A DNA stretch of 5,671 bases from Lachnospiraceae bacterium (GCA_009774155.1 VSNE01000190.1:1-5671), one strand, 5' to 3'; counted from the stretch's first letter, positions 1 through 5,514 are shown. Made by a program: numbers and translations. Notes: generated by a model from the letters alone, not told the origin.

Positions 1-78
1 CCTTGCAAATATTATACCAGAAATTGGGGTAAAAATCAGTAAATTCAAAGAATTTAGACCTAATCAGCAGACACTAAA
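1..78. other. AT-rich foreign flank left of the truncated helicase
   Basis: This stretch is clearly richer in A and T than the gene that follows. It does not continue the helicase reading frame: that frame has in-frame stops here, the last a TAA at 61-63. One other + frame is open from position 2 to a TAG at 80-82, about 26 codons. It could be the tail of an unknown gene entering from the left, but it is short and I do not recognise it. The simplest reading is that an insertion, deletion or rearrangement replaced the upstream part of the helicase gene, with the joint between about 61 and 79. I see no inverted-repeat end or target duplication that would name the element responsible. Confidence 0.55.
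11..19 (-). promoter_or_regulatory. Extended -10 promoter reading leftward out of the window
   Basis: On the minus strand this reads TGGTATAAT, a consensus TATAAT -10 box preceded by the TGn extension used by Gram-positive housekeeping promoters. The matching -35 position (about 34-39) reads CTGATT, which is weak, but extended -10 promoters can work without a good -35. Transcription would start near the left edge and leave the window, so the gene served is not visible. AT-rich DNA makes chance matches common. Confidence 0.4.
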
Positions 79-99
79 GTAGATCCTTCACGAGATAAT

Positions 100-1608
100 A
101 TGCTCAAAATCACCAATGACGGAAGAAAGTTAGCGTTAGACCAGCGGCTCATCAATGATATGCTCCCGGATGAGGAAAACTCCAAAGCCACAACCTGTGT
201 GGAGAAGGCATTTGCGATTTGGGAGCAGACAAAAGAGCAGAAGTCGGCGCAGCTTATCTTCTGCGATTTATTCACGCCGAAAGAAGATGGGACATTCAAC
301 GTATATGAGGACATCAGGGATAAACTTATGGCGAAGGGAGTGCCGGAACATGAAATAGCATTTATCCATAATGCCAATACGGAAACAAGAAAAGCGGAGC
401 TGTTTGCAAAAGTAAGAAGCGGGCAGGTTCGTTTTTTATTAGGCTCAACCGCAAAAATGGGAGCCGGGACAAACGTACAGGACAGATTGATAGCACTACA
501 CCACCTCGATGTGCCCTGGCGTCCGTCCGACATTGAACAGCAGGAAGGTCGGATTTTAAGACAGGGCAACATGAATGACAAGGTAAAAATATTCCGGTAT
601 GTGACGGAGGGGACATTCGACAGTTATTCATGGCAGCTCATCGAAAACAAGCAGAAATTCATCGGGCAGATTATGACGAGCAAATCTCCGGTCAGAAGCT
701 GTGAGGACATAGACGAAGCGGCTCTCAGCTATGCGGAAGTGAAGGCTCTGGCAACCGGAAATCCCTACATAAAAGAAAAGATGGATTTGGATATTCAGGT
801 ATCCAAGCTAAAGCTGTTAAAGGCGAACCACACCAGCCAGAAGTACCGATTAGAGGACAACATCGTGAAGCATTACCCGGTGCAGATTGCTTCCATGAAG
901 GAACGCCTTGCGGGGTATCGTGCCGACATTCAGACCTACGCACAGAATAAATTCCCGAACAAGGACACTTTCTCCATAAAAATCGGCAACCGGGTATATA
1001 CGGACAAAAAGGAAGCCGGGGCAGCACTGATTGATATGTGCCGGAGCGCAAAACAGCCGAATATGGCGGTTACAATCGGGGAGTATCAGGGATTTAAGAT
1101 GAGCGTTTCTTTCGACTCGTTTTTTTCCAAGTTTACGGTGAATTTAAAGGGCAGCATCACCCATGAGGTGGAGATTGGCACTGATCCGTTGGGAAATTTG
1201 CAGAGGTTAAGCAACGTCTTAGAGGGCATGACCGGGAAAATGGAAACGGTGGCGCAGAAGCTGGAGAACGTGGAGCATCAGCTTGAAACCGCAAAGATGG
1301 AAGTCACAAAGCCATTCGCACAGGAAGCGGAGCTTGCGGAGAAAATGGAACGTCTGTCAAAATTAAATGCATTGCTGAATATGGACGATAAGGATCTGCC
1401 GGAAGCACTAGAGATGGACGAGGGCCCCCAGGATGGGGCAGAGTGTCCGGAGAAATGTGCTGCACTGACAGATCAGATGCCGGATGCCTCCCGTGCGGCA
1501 GATGAAATAGGGAGGCCTTCCGTGCTTAGAAAATTAAAAGCGGCGCAGGAAAGGGCTGCAGGAGGGCAGGAAGATAAGCAGGCGGCAAAGCTGGAACAGG
1601 AACTGTAA
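100..1608 (+). CDS. 5'-truncated SNF2-family helicase of a Tn1549-type element (C-terminal half only)
   Basis: This is the end of the very large SNF2-type helicase (often fused to a DNA methylase) carried by Tn1549-like conjugative elements. Seen here, numbering from the ATG at 100: the second RecA-like lobe, with QLIFCDLF (51-58), motif V STAKMGAGTNVQDR (116-129) and arginine-finger motif VI QQEGRILRQG (147-156), then a long helical, charged C-terminal region to residue 502. Walker A, the DEAH box and any methylase domain are absent, so the fragment cannot be an active ATPase alone. Family similarity continues in frame upstream of the ATG to about position 79 (VDPSRDN), and the ATG has no good ribosome-binding site. 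This ATG is therefore an internal Met, and the gene is a 5'-deleted remnant whose remaining frame is intact. It ends with TAA overlapping a following ATG. Whether it is still translated is unknown. Confidence 0.85.
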   Translation: MLKITNDGRKLALDQRLINDMLPDEENSKATTCVEKAFAIWEQTKEQKSAQLIFCDLFTPKEDGTFNVYEDIRDKLMAKGVPEHEIAFIHNANTETRKAELFAKVRSGQVRFLLGSTAKMGAGTNVQDRLIALHHLDVPWRPSDIEQQEGRILRQGNMNDKVKIFRYVTEGTFDSYSWQLIENKQKFIGQIMTSKSPVRSCEDIDEAALSYAEVKALATGNPYIKEKMDLDIQVSKLKLLKANHTSQKYRLEDNIVKHYPVQIASMKERLAGYRADIQTYAQNKFPNKDTFSIKIGNRVYTDKKEAGAALIDMCRSAKQPNMAVTIGEYQGFKMSVSFDSFFSKFTVNLKGSITHEVEIGTDPLGNLQRLSNVLEGMTGKMETVAQKLENVEHQLETAKMEVTKPFAQEAELAEKMERLSKLNALLNMDDKDLPEALEMDEGPQDGAECPEKCAALTDQMPDASRAADEIGRPSVLRKLKAAQERAAGGQEDKQAAKLEQEL

Positions 1609-1614
1609 TGACTG

Positions 1615-1640
1615 CATCCCGTCAGAAAGCTGGCGGGATG
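1615..1640 (+). promoter_or_regulatory. Intercistronic hairpin between helicase remnant and next gene
   Basis: CATCCCGTCAG (1615-1625) pairs with CTGGCGGGATG (1630-1640): 11 base pairs with one G-U wobble around an AAAG loop. It lies 7 bases after the helicase stop codon and is followed by a short T-rich run (ATTCTTT). It could be a weak terminator or attenuator, or a 3'-end stabiliser that uncouples expression of the two genes. Its position also argues against translation of the next gene starting at 1608, since that start would place the coding region inside the stem. Confidence 0.55.
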
Positions 1641-1651
1641 ATTCTTTATAT

Positions 1652-1656
1652 GGAGG
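1652..1656 (+). promoter_or_regulatory. Shine-Dalgarno deciding the 1662 start
   Basis: GGAGG followed by a CATTT spacer and ATG at 1662. It is the best-placed ribosome-binding site among the four in-frame Met codons in the first 19 codons of the longer frame (1608, 1638, 1650, 1662). Confidence 0.6.
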
Positions 1657-1661
1657 CATTT

Positions 1662-2198
1662 ATGGAGGAAAGGTCTGGCACACTGATTTCGATTGAGACA
1701 GACAATTATCATATCAAAGGAAAGAAAGGAAACTGGCTGGCCATAGACAGTATCGTGGTGGAAGGGCGGGAATTTTTCCTTATGGAGCATAAGGAATATG
1801 GCCCTGATGCCGCATATGTGGTTTTGGACTCGTCCGGAGCAGTGGTGGAAGAAGTTAACTATCATGGATTTGATGAATATGCGAAACAGCAGATCCGGGA
1901 ATGGCTGCATCCGCTGGAAACAGTACAGACTGAGGCCCGGACAAAGGCAGAAGAAACGCCGCTTGAAAACTGGCAGAAGTATATGGAAAACGGGGAATAC
2001 CTTAGAAGCGCCGAAATCAGCGAGGAACAGAACTATAATATGATTGACGGCAGACAAAACAATGGAGCGCCGGGGGAAAAAGCCGGCAGGATATCCGTAC
2101 TGGCCAGGCTGCGCCAGAAGCAGTCGAAGCTTGAAAAACGCAGGGAAGAGCCTTCGCCGCAGATAGCAGCATCAGAGGATGTGGATAGACGAAGTTAA
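1662..2198 (+). CDS. Small accessory protein of the element, LPD28-like (function unknown)
   Basis: A 178-residue acidic soluble protein with no signal peptide or membrane segment. The N-terminal part (LISIETDNYHIKG, then REFFLMEHKEYGPDAAYVV and an EVNYHGFDEY segment) resembles the small 'large polyvalent protein-associated' domains, LPD28-like, found beside or fused to the giant helicases of Tn1549-type elements. That assignment is from memory and moderate at best. The C-terminal third is low-complexity and charged and carries GRISVLARLRQKQSK, matching a motif at the end of the preceding helicase. I chose the ATG at 1662 because GGAGG at 1652-1656 lies 5 bases upstream. The same frame is open back to an ATG at 1608 that overlaps the previous stop (TAATG), but that start falls beside the hairpin and lacks a comparable site. 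The gene probably belongs to the helicase transcription unit. No biochemical role can be assigned. Confidence 0.7.
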   Translation: MEERSGTLISIETDNYHIKGKKGNWLAIDSIVVEGREFFLMEHKEYGPDAAYVVLDSSGAVVEEVNYHGFDEYAKQQIREWLHPLETVQTEARTKAEETPLENWQKYMENGEYLRSAEISEEQNYNMIDGRQNNGAPGEKAGRISVLARLRQKQSKLEKRREEPSPQIAASEDVDRRS

Positions 2199-2213
2199 CA
2201 CTTCCCTGTACTT

Positions 2214-2263
2214 AAAAAAGAGGAAGATTTACGCTTTTTTAGGCGGAATTTTCCTCTCTTTTT
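2214..2263. terminator. Bidirectional intrinsic terminator between convergent genes
   Basis: An A-run plus GAGGAA (2214-2225) is complementary, with one interruption, to TTCCTC plus a T-run (2251-2263). Read rightward the stem ends in CTCTCTTTTT; read leftward it ends in TCTTCCTCTTTTTT. Each direction therefore has a stem followed by U-rich RNA. It sits between the stop of the rightward gene (2198) and the stop of the leftward relaxase (2265) and fits a shared terminator. The stem is short and A/T-heavy at its base and the loop is about 25 bases, so efficiency is uncertain. Confidence 0.65.
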
Positions 2264-2264
2264 G

Positions 2265-3899
2265 CTATGTGGAGGAACCGTTAAGAGACGGACTGCCCTT
2301 TTCAGAAACCGTCTGGGATGGCGGCTCTTTTCCTAAAATAATATTTACATTGGAGCAGACGGTATGCAGTTCCTTCTGGTAATCACGGTAATAGTGATAT
2401 TGCTCCTGTTCTGCCTTTTTCTGTTTGAGAAGTTCCGCTTTCTTCTCTTTTAAAAGCTTCATGGATGGCAGACTGCCGTCATCTGATTTTTCTTTCAAGA
2501 ATTTTCGTGAAGTCTCGTAAAGGGTAATTTCAGAAGAATGTTCTTTCCGGAATTTCCCCTTGTCTTTGCTGCTGCAAAATTCCGAATATACAGATTTATT
2601 TGCCAGATACTGCCCGGTATAGTGGATTTGTTCGTTAATCTCCCGGAGCTGCTCTTCTGTGGCCTTCAATGCCTTTCGTGATAAAGCGGCCTGCTCTTTT
2701 ATTGAGGTAAAAGATCTGTCCAGGGAATCCCGCGTATCATATCCGTGTTCCTGGATATAGGCAACCGTCTTTGCCATTTCTTTCAGATTAGAAAGCTTTA
2801 CTTTCTGTGCATAAAAGGAGTTCTGCCGGGCTTTTATGCAGGACTGTAAATCTGTGACCAGACGCAGATCAGATTTTATAAACAAAATGGTTATGCTGGT
2901 ATCATCCGGTTTGCCGTAATCAGGCGCTGCATCTGCCCTTGTGTGTTCTGCTTTTGTGTTTTCAATAATCAGCTTCAGAAGATATTCTTTTTCATAGTGA
3001 GCGCCGAGCGCCCTTCCGGTAATTACTTTATTGCGTTCCGGGTGGAGATAACTGAAACGCCCGCGGCTTTCCTTTAAGGTTATTCCGTATTTTTCTAAAA
3101 GTATTTTCTGAAATTCTTCCTGTGTCCCGGCATTACGTGAGGCTTCGTCAATTGCATCCCGTAAAAATTGCTTTTGTGTCTGAAAGCTCGTTTTTCGCGG
3201 AGCGGCCCCATCGGCAATGATTTGTTTATTCAGTTGCTCCAGTTTTTCCTGTCCCCGGCGTTTTGCCCGGTATTCCCGTTCTGTGATTTTCTCTTCTGCC
3301 GGACTGAGCAGCTCCACCTGATTAAGATTTTCACGGCGGCACATATCCATAAGAGACTGCTTCAGGTGAGCCAGGTAACCGTTAGTCAGGTGGTGTTTGT
3401 AACCGGCGCGGGAATCACAGGAGCGCTTCATAAACTCCTGGCGTTCCACGTCGAATTTTCTTACGCTGTTAATAATGATATGTACGTGGATGTTGCCGCT
3501 TCCATTGTATCCGTCTGTGTGGGTGCAGACCAAAGTCTGATGGCCGGGGAAATTTTTTTCGGCATATTCCAGGCCAAGCTGCTGTGCGCGTTCTCCGTCC
3601 AGCCCGCTTTTTTCTCTGTCTTTCGGATCGAAGCTGATAATATAATGATGGGATTTGATCTCATTGTAATTCTGGTTTTTATGGAAATAGGCGTTCAGCT
3701 CCCTGCACTCTGTGTCAAAAGTGAAAGGGCTGCAGTTTATCCCGTCCAGATAATATTCTTCCCGCAGTACAAAGTTTCCATTTTCATCCAGTATTGGTTT
3801 GCCGGTATGTTCGTCATGCTGGAAAATCAGGTATCTTTGTGATGCCCCATAGTCGGCATTTTTACTCGTTATGTGTTTCAGTACTGCTATGAAAATCAC
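2265..3899 (-). CDS. MOBP-type relaxase/mobilization nuclease
   Basis: Relaxase that nicks oriT and stays covalently bound to the 5' end of the transferred strand, acting with MobC in the relaxosome. The N-terminal nuclease domain shows KHITSKNADYG (residues 8-18, with Tyr17 a candidate catalytic tyrosine), SHHYIISF (83-90) and the metal-binding histidine motif from His127 (HTDG) to IHVH (His138, His140). REYRAKRRGQ and the downstream GITLKESRGRFSYL segment also match Tn1549-type relaxases as I recall them. Residues from about 360 to the end are lysine- and glutamate-rich and probably form long helices or coiled coils. At 544 residues the length is normal for the group, and the frame is unbroken. 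The only standard start is GTG at 3899, which lies inside the apparent Shine-Dalgarno; the family start aligns with an ATA codon at 3890-3888 (541 residues). The gene overlaps the end of mobC, suggesting translational coupling. A terminator follows the stop. Confidence 0.93.
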   Translation of the reverse strand: MIFIAVLKHITSKNADYGASQRYLIFQHDEHTGKPILDENGNFVLREEYYLDGINCSPFTFDTECRELNAYFHKNQNYNEIKSHHYIISFDPKDREKSGLDGERAQQLGLEYAEKNFPGHQTLVCTHTDGYNGSGNIHVHIIINSVRKFDVERQEFMKRSCDSRAGYKHHLTNGYLAHLKQSLMDMCRRENLNQVELLSPAEEKITEREYRAKRRGQEKLEQLNKQIIADGAAPRKTSFQTQKQFLRDAIDEASRNAGTQEEFQKILLEKYGITLKESRGRFSYLHPERNKVITGRALGAHYEKEYLLKLIIENTKAEHTRADAAPDYGKPDDTSITILFIKSDLRLVTDLQSCIKARQNSFYAQKVKLSNLKEMAKTVAYIQEHGYDTRDSLDRSFTSIKEQAALSRKALKATEEQLREINEQIHYTGQYLANKSVYSEFCSSKDKGKFRKEHSSEITLYETSRKFLKEKSDDGSLPSMKLLKEKKAELLKQKKAEQEQYHYYRDYQKELHTVCSNVNIILGKEPPSQTVSEKGSPSLNGSST

Positions 3900-4254
3900 C
3901 TGCCATCTTTACCACTTCATATTTCATTTCATAGATTTGCGCAATGCACTGTCTGATTGTATTCCGCATTTCCCTGGAGTGGATGCCTCCCAGATTGAAG
4001 TAATGGGCGATCTGGTTCAGGTTACTGCCAATCTTGCCGAACTCGGCAATCAATTTTTTCAATTCCGGAACATCCGCTACCATCTCATATTTTATAATTA
4101 CCCGTTTATTCATAAGCAGTTTGCGGGCATATTCTGCCAGTGGGAGATTTGCGTTCCTAGCATTTTCTGCAATAATGTCATATTCCGTATCGTTCAGGCG
4201 AAGCATGATATGTTTATCACGCTTCAGTTCTTTTTCTTTTTTAGGTCTTGCCAT
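3862..4254 (-). CDS. mobC: MobC-family relaxosome accessory protein
   Basis: A 130-residue oriT-binding protein that helps the relaxase reach and nick its site. The basic N-terminus (MARPKKEKELKRDKHIMLRL) leads into a predicted ribbon-helix-helix DNA-binding fold, roughly residues 14-48 (LNDTEYDIIAENARNANLPL, then AEYARKLLMN). The family signature GKIGSNLNQIAHYFN is at 73-87, followed by a helical C-terminus. The length is typical of MobC. The ATG start at 4254 has AAAGGA (4266-4261) six bases upstream. It is the first gene of a leftward operon and its last codons overlap the relaxase start by 29 to 38 bases. The upstream DNA holds several perfect inverted repeats and the predicted oriT. Ribbon-helix-helix accessory proteins often repress their own promoter, so one of these repeats may be its operator; that is inference. 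Confidence 0.9.
   Translation of the reverse strand: MARPKKEKELKRDKHIMLRLNDTEYDIIAENARNANLPLAEYARKLLMNKRVIIKYEMVADVPELKKLIAEFGKIGSNLNQIAHYFNLGGIHSREMRNTIRQCIAQIYEMKYEVVKMAGDFHSSTETHNE
3888..3901 (-). promoter_or_regulatory. Relaxase ribosome-binding site and likely ATA start codon
   Basis: On the minus strand AGGTGAT (3901-3895) matches the core and 3' part of the anti-Shine-Dalgarno complement. Six bases after AGGTG comes ATA (3890-3888), followed by GCA GTA CTG AAA CAC. Read as M-A-V-L-K-H, this is the usual beginning of these relaxases. The GTG at 3899 is part of the ribosome-binding sequence itself, and upstream of it I see no good Shine-Dalgarno. The likely reading is initiation at ATA, a mutated ATG, perhaps helped by coupling to mobC. 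GTG at 3899 remains possible. Confidence 0.5.
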
Positions 4255-4268
4255 TTCTCATCCTTTCC

Positions 4269-4287
4269 CGTGGCAGGAAGTGCCACG
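4269..4287. repeat. Perfect inverted repeat just upstream of mobC
   Basis: CGTGGCA, a 5-base spacer, TGCCACG: 7-base perfect arms. In the mobC transcript the hairpin would end two bases before the Shine-Dalgarno at 4266-4261, so it could influence translation. As DNA it could be a binding site for MobC or another regulator. Confidence 0.6.
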
Positions 4288-4293
4288 TTGCAA

Positions 4294-4306
4294 CTATTTT
4301 TAATAG
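4294..4306. repeat. Short perfect inverted repeat CTATT-TTT-AATAG
   Basis: Five-base perfect arms around a 3-base centre in the mobC leader. Short and A/T-rich, so it may be chance. It is listed because it lies in a row of inverted repeats between mobC and oriT. Confidence 0.3.
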
Positions 4307-4317
4307 GAGCCAAACCG

Positions 4318-4336
4318 GCACATTTTATAAATGTGC
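4318..4336. repeat. Perfect inverted repeat containing a possible mobC -10 box
   Basis: GCACATT (4318-4324), spacer TTATA, AATGTGC (4330-4336): 7-base perfect arms. On the minus strand the centre reads TATAAA and could be the -10 box of the mobC operon; the corresponding -35 region is poor. A repeat overlapping a -10 box is a typical operator layout, which would allow autoregulation by MobC or the relaxase. Function is inferred from position only. Confidence 0.5.
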
Positions 4337-4349
4337 AGTAACCGAGGGT

Positions 4350-4370
4350 ATGGGGAAGCGGAATCCCCAT
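4350..4370. repeat. Perfect inverted repeat ATGGGGA/TCCCCAT abutting oriT
   Basis: Seven-base perfect arms (4350-4356 and 4364-4370) around a 7-base spacer, directly followed by the long oriT hairpin at 4371. It is probably part of the oriT region, as an accessory-protein site or a second hairpin of the single-stranded form. Confidence 0.55.
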
Positions 4371-4437
4371 CAAGATGCCAGGTAACTAAAATCACGAAAG
4401 TGAGTTTTGAGTTACTCTGGCGAATCTTGCCCTAGAC
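4371..4437 (+). other. oriT: Predicted origin of transfer (oriT) with nic site near 4429/4430
   Basis: A long imperfect inverted repeat runs from CAAGAT-GCCAG-GTAAC-TAAAATCAC (4371-4395) through a GAAA loop (4396-4399) back through GTGAGTTTT (4400-4408), GTTAC (4411-4415), CTGGC (4417-4421) and ATCTTG (4424-4429), with single- or two-base bulges. Immediately after the right arm the sequence is CCCTAGACG. The ATCTTG/CCC junction differs at one base from the ATCCTG/CCC nic core of RP4-type MOBP origins. An inverted repeat just 5' of nic on the cleaved strand is the standard MOBP layout. It lies about 120 bases upstream of mobC and the relaxase, the usual place for oriT. Cleavage of the + strand would send rightward DNA first, with the mobilization genes entering last. 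An RNA role for the hairpin cannot be excluded. Confidence 0.7.
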
Positions 4438-4481
4438 GTTATCCCGGGGAGGAATAACAAAAAGGGGGAGTATTTGCCCCT
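4438..4481. repeat. Two further small inverted repeats right of nic
   Basis: GTTATCCC (4438-4445) with GGAATAAC (4451-4458) pairs at 7 of 8 positions. AGGGG (4463-4467) pairs with CCCCT (4477-4481). They continue the run of dyad symmetries across the oriT region and may be accessory sites or secondary structure on the leading end of the transferred strand. No specific function is assigned. Confidence 0.4.
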
Positions 4482-4496
4482 ATACTATATAGCCGA

Positions 4497-4595
4497 ATGG
4501 AGAGAAAGCGTGATACCCTATACAAAGAAATTTTTTTGCAAAAAGGTGTTATTGTCAAAGAAGCTTCCTTTTCGGCAGATGTGAAAAAGCGATAA
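4497..4595 (+). CDS. Possible 32-residue ORF downstream of oriT
   Basis: An ATG-initiated frame of 32 codons ending in TAA; the frame is open upstream to a TAA at 4455-4457, about 45 codons in all. The product is strongly basic and charged (RKRDTLYKEIFLQKG, ending VKKR). I see no convincing Shine-Dalgarno before the ATG, and I do not recognise the sequence. It could be a small element protein, the 3' remnant of a longer gene lost when the transposase unit arrived, or a chance frame. It ends 5 bases before the hairpin at 4601. Confidence 0.25.
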   Translation: MERKRDTLYKEIFLQKGVIVKEASFSADVKKR

Positions 4596-4600
4596 CGGAA

Positions 4601-4639
4601 ACAGGCCGGGATTCAGAAATACGCTGGCTCCCGGCTTGT
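4601..4639 (+). terminator. Hairpin upstream of the transposase gene (terminator-like)
   Basis: ACAGGCCGGGA (4601-4611) pairs with TCCCGGCTTGT (4629-4639), an 11-base stem with one G-U wobble and a 17-base loop. The following bases (AAAATT) are not a good U-run, so it may be a weak terminator or an insulator that keeps upstream transcription out of the transposase gene. Its sequence is closely related to the terminator after the gene at 5515-5546, including part of the loop. Confidence 0.5.
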
Positions 4640-4662
4640 AAAATTGGAAGGCTTATGGTAGT

Positions 4663-5505
4663 ATGGAGATACGAAAACGAGAGGGAAAGCAGGTGGGAAG
4701 ATTGACAGTGACGGAACAGATAGACCAGAAACATGAGGAAGATTTACAGAGACTAAGAGGTTTTCGCCTGCTTGATGATGATTTCCTCACAAAGTGTTTT
4801 GAGGGAGATACGGCAAGCATAGAACTAGTACTGCAGATTGTACTGGAAAAATCGGATTTAAAGGTGCTGGACGTCCGCACCCAGGTATTTGTGGAGAACC
4901 TGCTGAACCGATCAGTGCGGTTGGATATCCTGGCTATGGACAGCACAGGGGCAAAATTGAATGTGGAAGTACAGCGCTCCGACAAAGGAGCCGGGAGAAA
5001 AAGAGCAAGGTACAACTCAAGCATGATGGACGCAAACCTTTTGAAAAAAGGCGAGGACTTCGACAAGCTGCCGGAAACGTGGGTAATCTTTATCACAGAG
5101 AATGACGTAATGGGAAAAGGGCTGCCGCTCTATCCGATTGAGCGGTGCTTTTTAGGAACCGGGGAAAGATTTGAGGACGGTTCGCACATACTGTATGTAA
5201 ATGGCGCTTACCGTGGAGATACGCCAATCGGGAAGTTAATGCATGACTTCTCCTGCACAGACGCAGCGGATATGTACTATGGGACACTGGCGGACAGGGT
5301 GAGATTTTTCAAAGAGAGCAAGGAGGGAATCGAGATTATGTGCCGGGCTATGGAAGATATGAGAAATCAGACATTGAAAGAAGGAGCAATCAATTCTGCA
5401 AAGAGAATGTTGGCAGATGGGATTTTGACACTTGAAAAAATTGCGGAATATGCAGGACTTCCACTTGACGAAGTGAAAAAACTGAAAGCAGAACGGACAG
5501 CATAG
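4663..5505 (+). CDS. Rpn-type PD-(D/E)XK nuclease family transposase
   Basis: Member of the Rpn/PDDEXK nuclease-transposase family (YhgA-like), DNA endonucleases linked to RecA-independent recombination and mobility. Visible: an N-terminal helical part with FRLLDDDFLTKCFEGD (35-50), then the nuclease core with RLDILAMD (Asp88) and LNVEVQR (Glu102, Gln104), fitting the D...ExQ form of the active site, then the family's RARYNSSMMDANLLKKGEDF stretch (114-133) and LPETWVIFITENDVMGKG (136-153). The C-terminus has the helical TLEKIAEYAGLPLDEVKKLK tail (257-276) usual in this family. At 280 residues it is full length and the core looks intact. The ATG at 4663 has GGAAGG (4646-4651) 11 bases upstream, slightly far; GTG at 4693 is an alternative start. 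The gene stands alone, away from the mobilization operon, between two related hairpins. Confidence 0.88.
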   Translation: MEIRKREGKQVGRLTVTEQIDQKHEEDLQRLRGFRLLDDDFLTKCFEGDTASIELVLQIVLEKSDLKVLDVRTQVFVENLLNRSVRLDILAMDSTGAKLNVEVQRSDKGAGRKRARYNSSMMDANLLKKGEDFDKLPETWVIFITENDVMGKGLPLYPIERCFLGTGERFEDGSHILYVNGAYRGDTPIGKLMHDFSCTDAADMYYGTLADRVRFFKESKEGIEIMCRAMEDMRNQTLKEGAINSAKRMLADGILTLEKIAEYAGLPLDEVKKLKAERTA

Positions 5506-5514
5506 TAAAACCAT

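Noticed and set aside
2..82. Open + strand frame at the left edge as a named gene
   Set aside because: Only about 26 codons are visible, in AT-rich DNA, with no recognisable family. Noted as possible only.
60..581. 173-codon minus-strand frame opposite the helicase
   Set aside because: It is antisense to clear helicase motifs (motifs V and VI on the + strand), has cysteine/serine-rich shadow composition and matches no family.
1473..2057. 194-codon minus-strand frame across the helicase end and the small gene
   Set aside because: It spans two + strand genes and their intercistronic hairpin, has no recognisable domain, and its cysteine/phenylalanine-rich content is typical of an antisense shadow.
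2179..2382. 67-codon + strand frame across the convergent terminator
   Set aside because: It runs through the bidirectional terminator into the antisense of the relaxase end. No supporting motif.
3168..3842. 224-codon + strand frame opposite the relaxase, hydrophobic and membrane-like
   Set aside because: It lies opposite the catalytic histidine motif of the relaxase. Its hydrophobicity is a by-product of reading the opposite strand of a charged protein.
3871..4341. 156-codon + strand frame opposite mobC
   Set aside because: It is antisense to the MobC ribbon-helix-helix and signature motif and has no matching family.
4371..4429. Long hairpin as a riboswitch or structured RNA
   Set aside because: The GAAA loop is RNA-like, but I recognise no riboswitch class, and the nic-like core and mobilization context fit oriT better.
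4533..4544. TTTTTGCAAAAA palindrome
   Set aside because: A low-complexity A/T run with a central GC. It is likely chance and has no positional logic as a terminator or operator.
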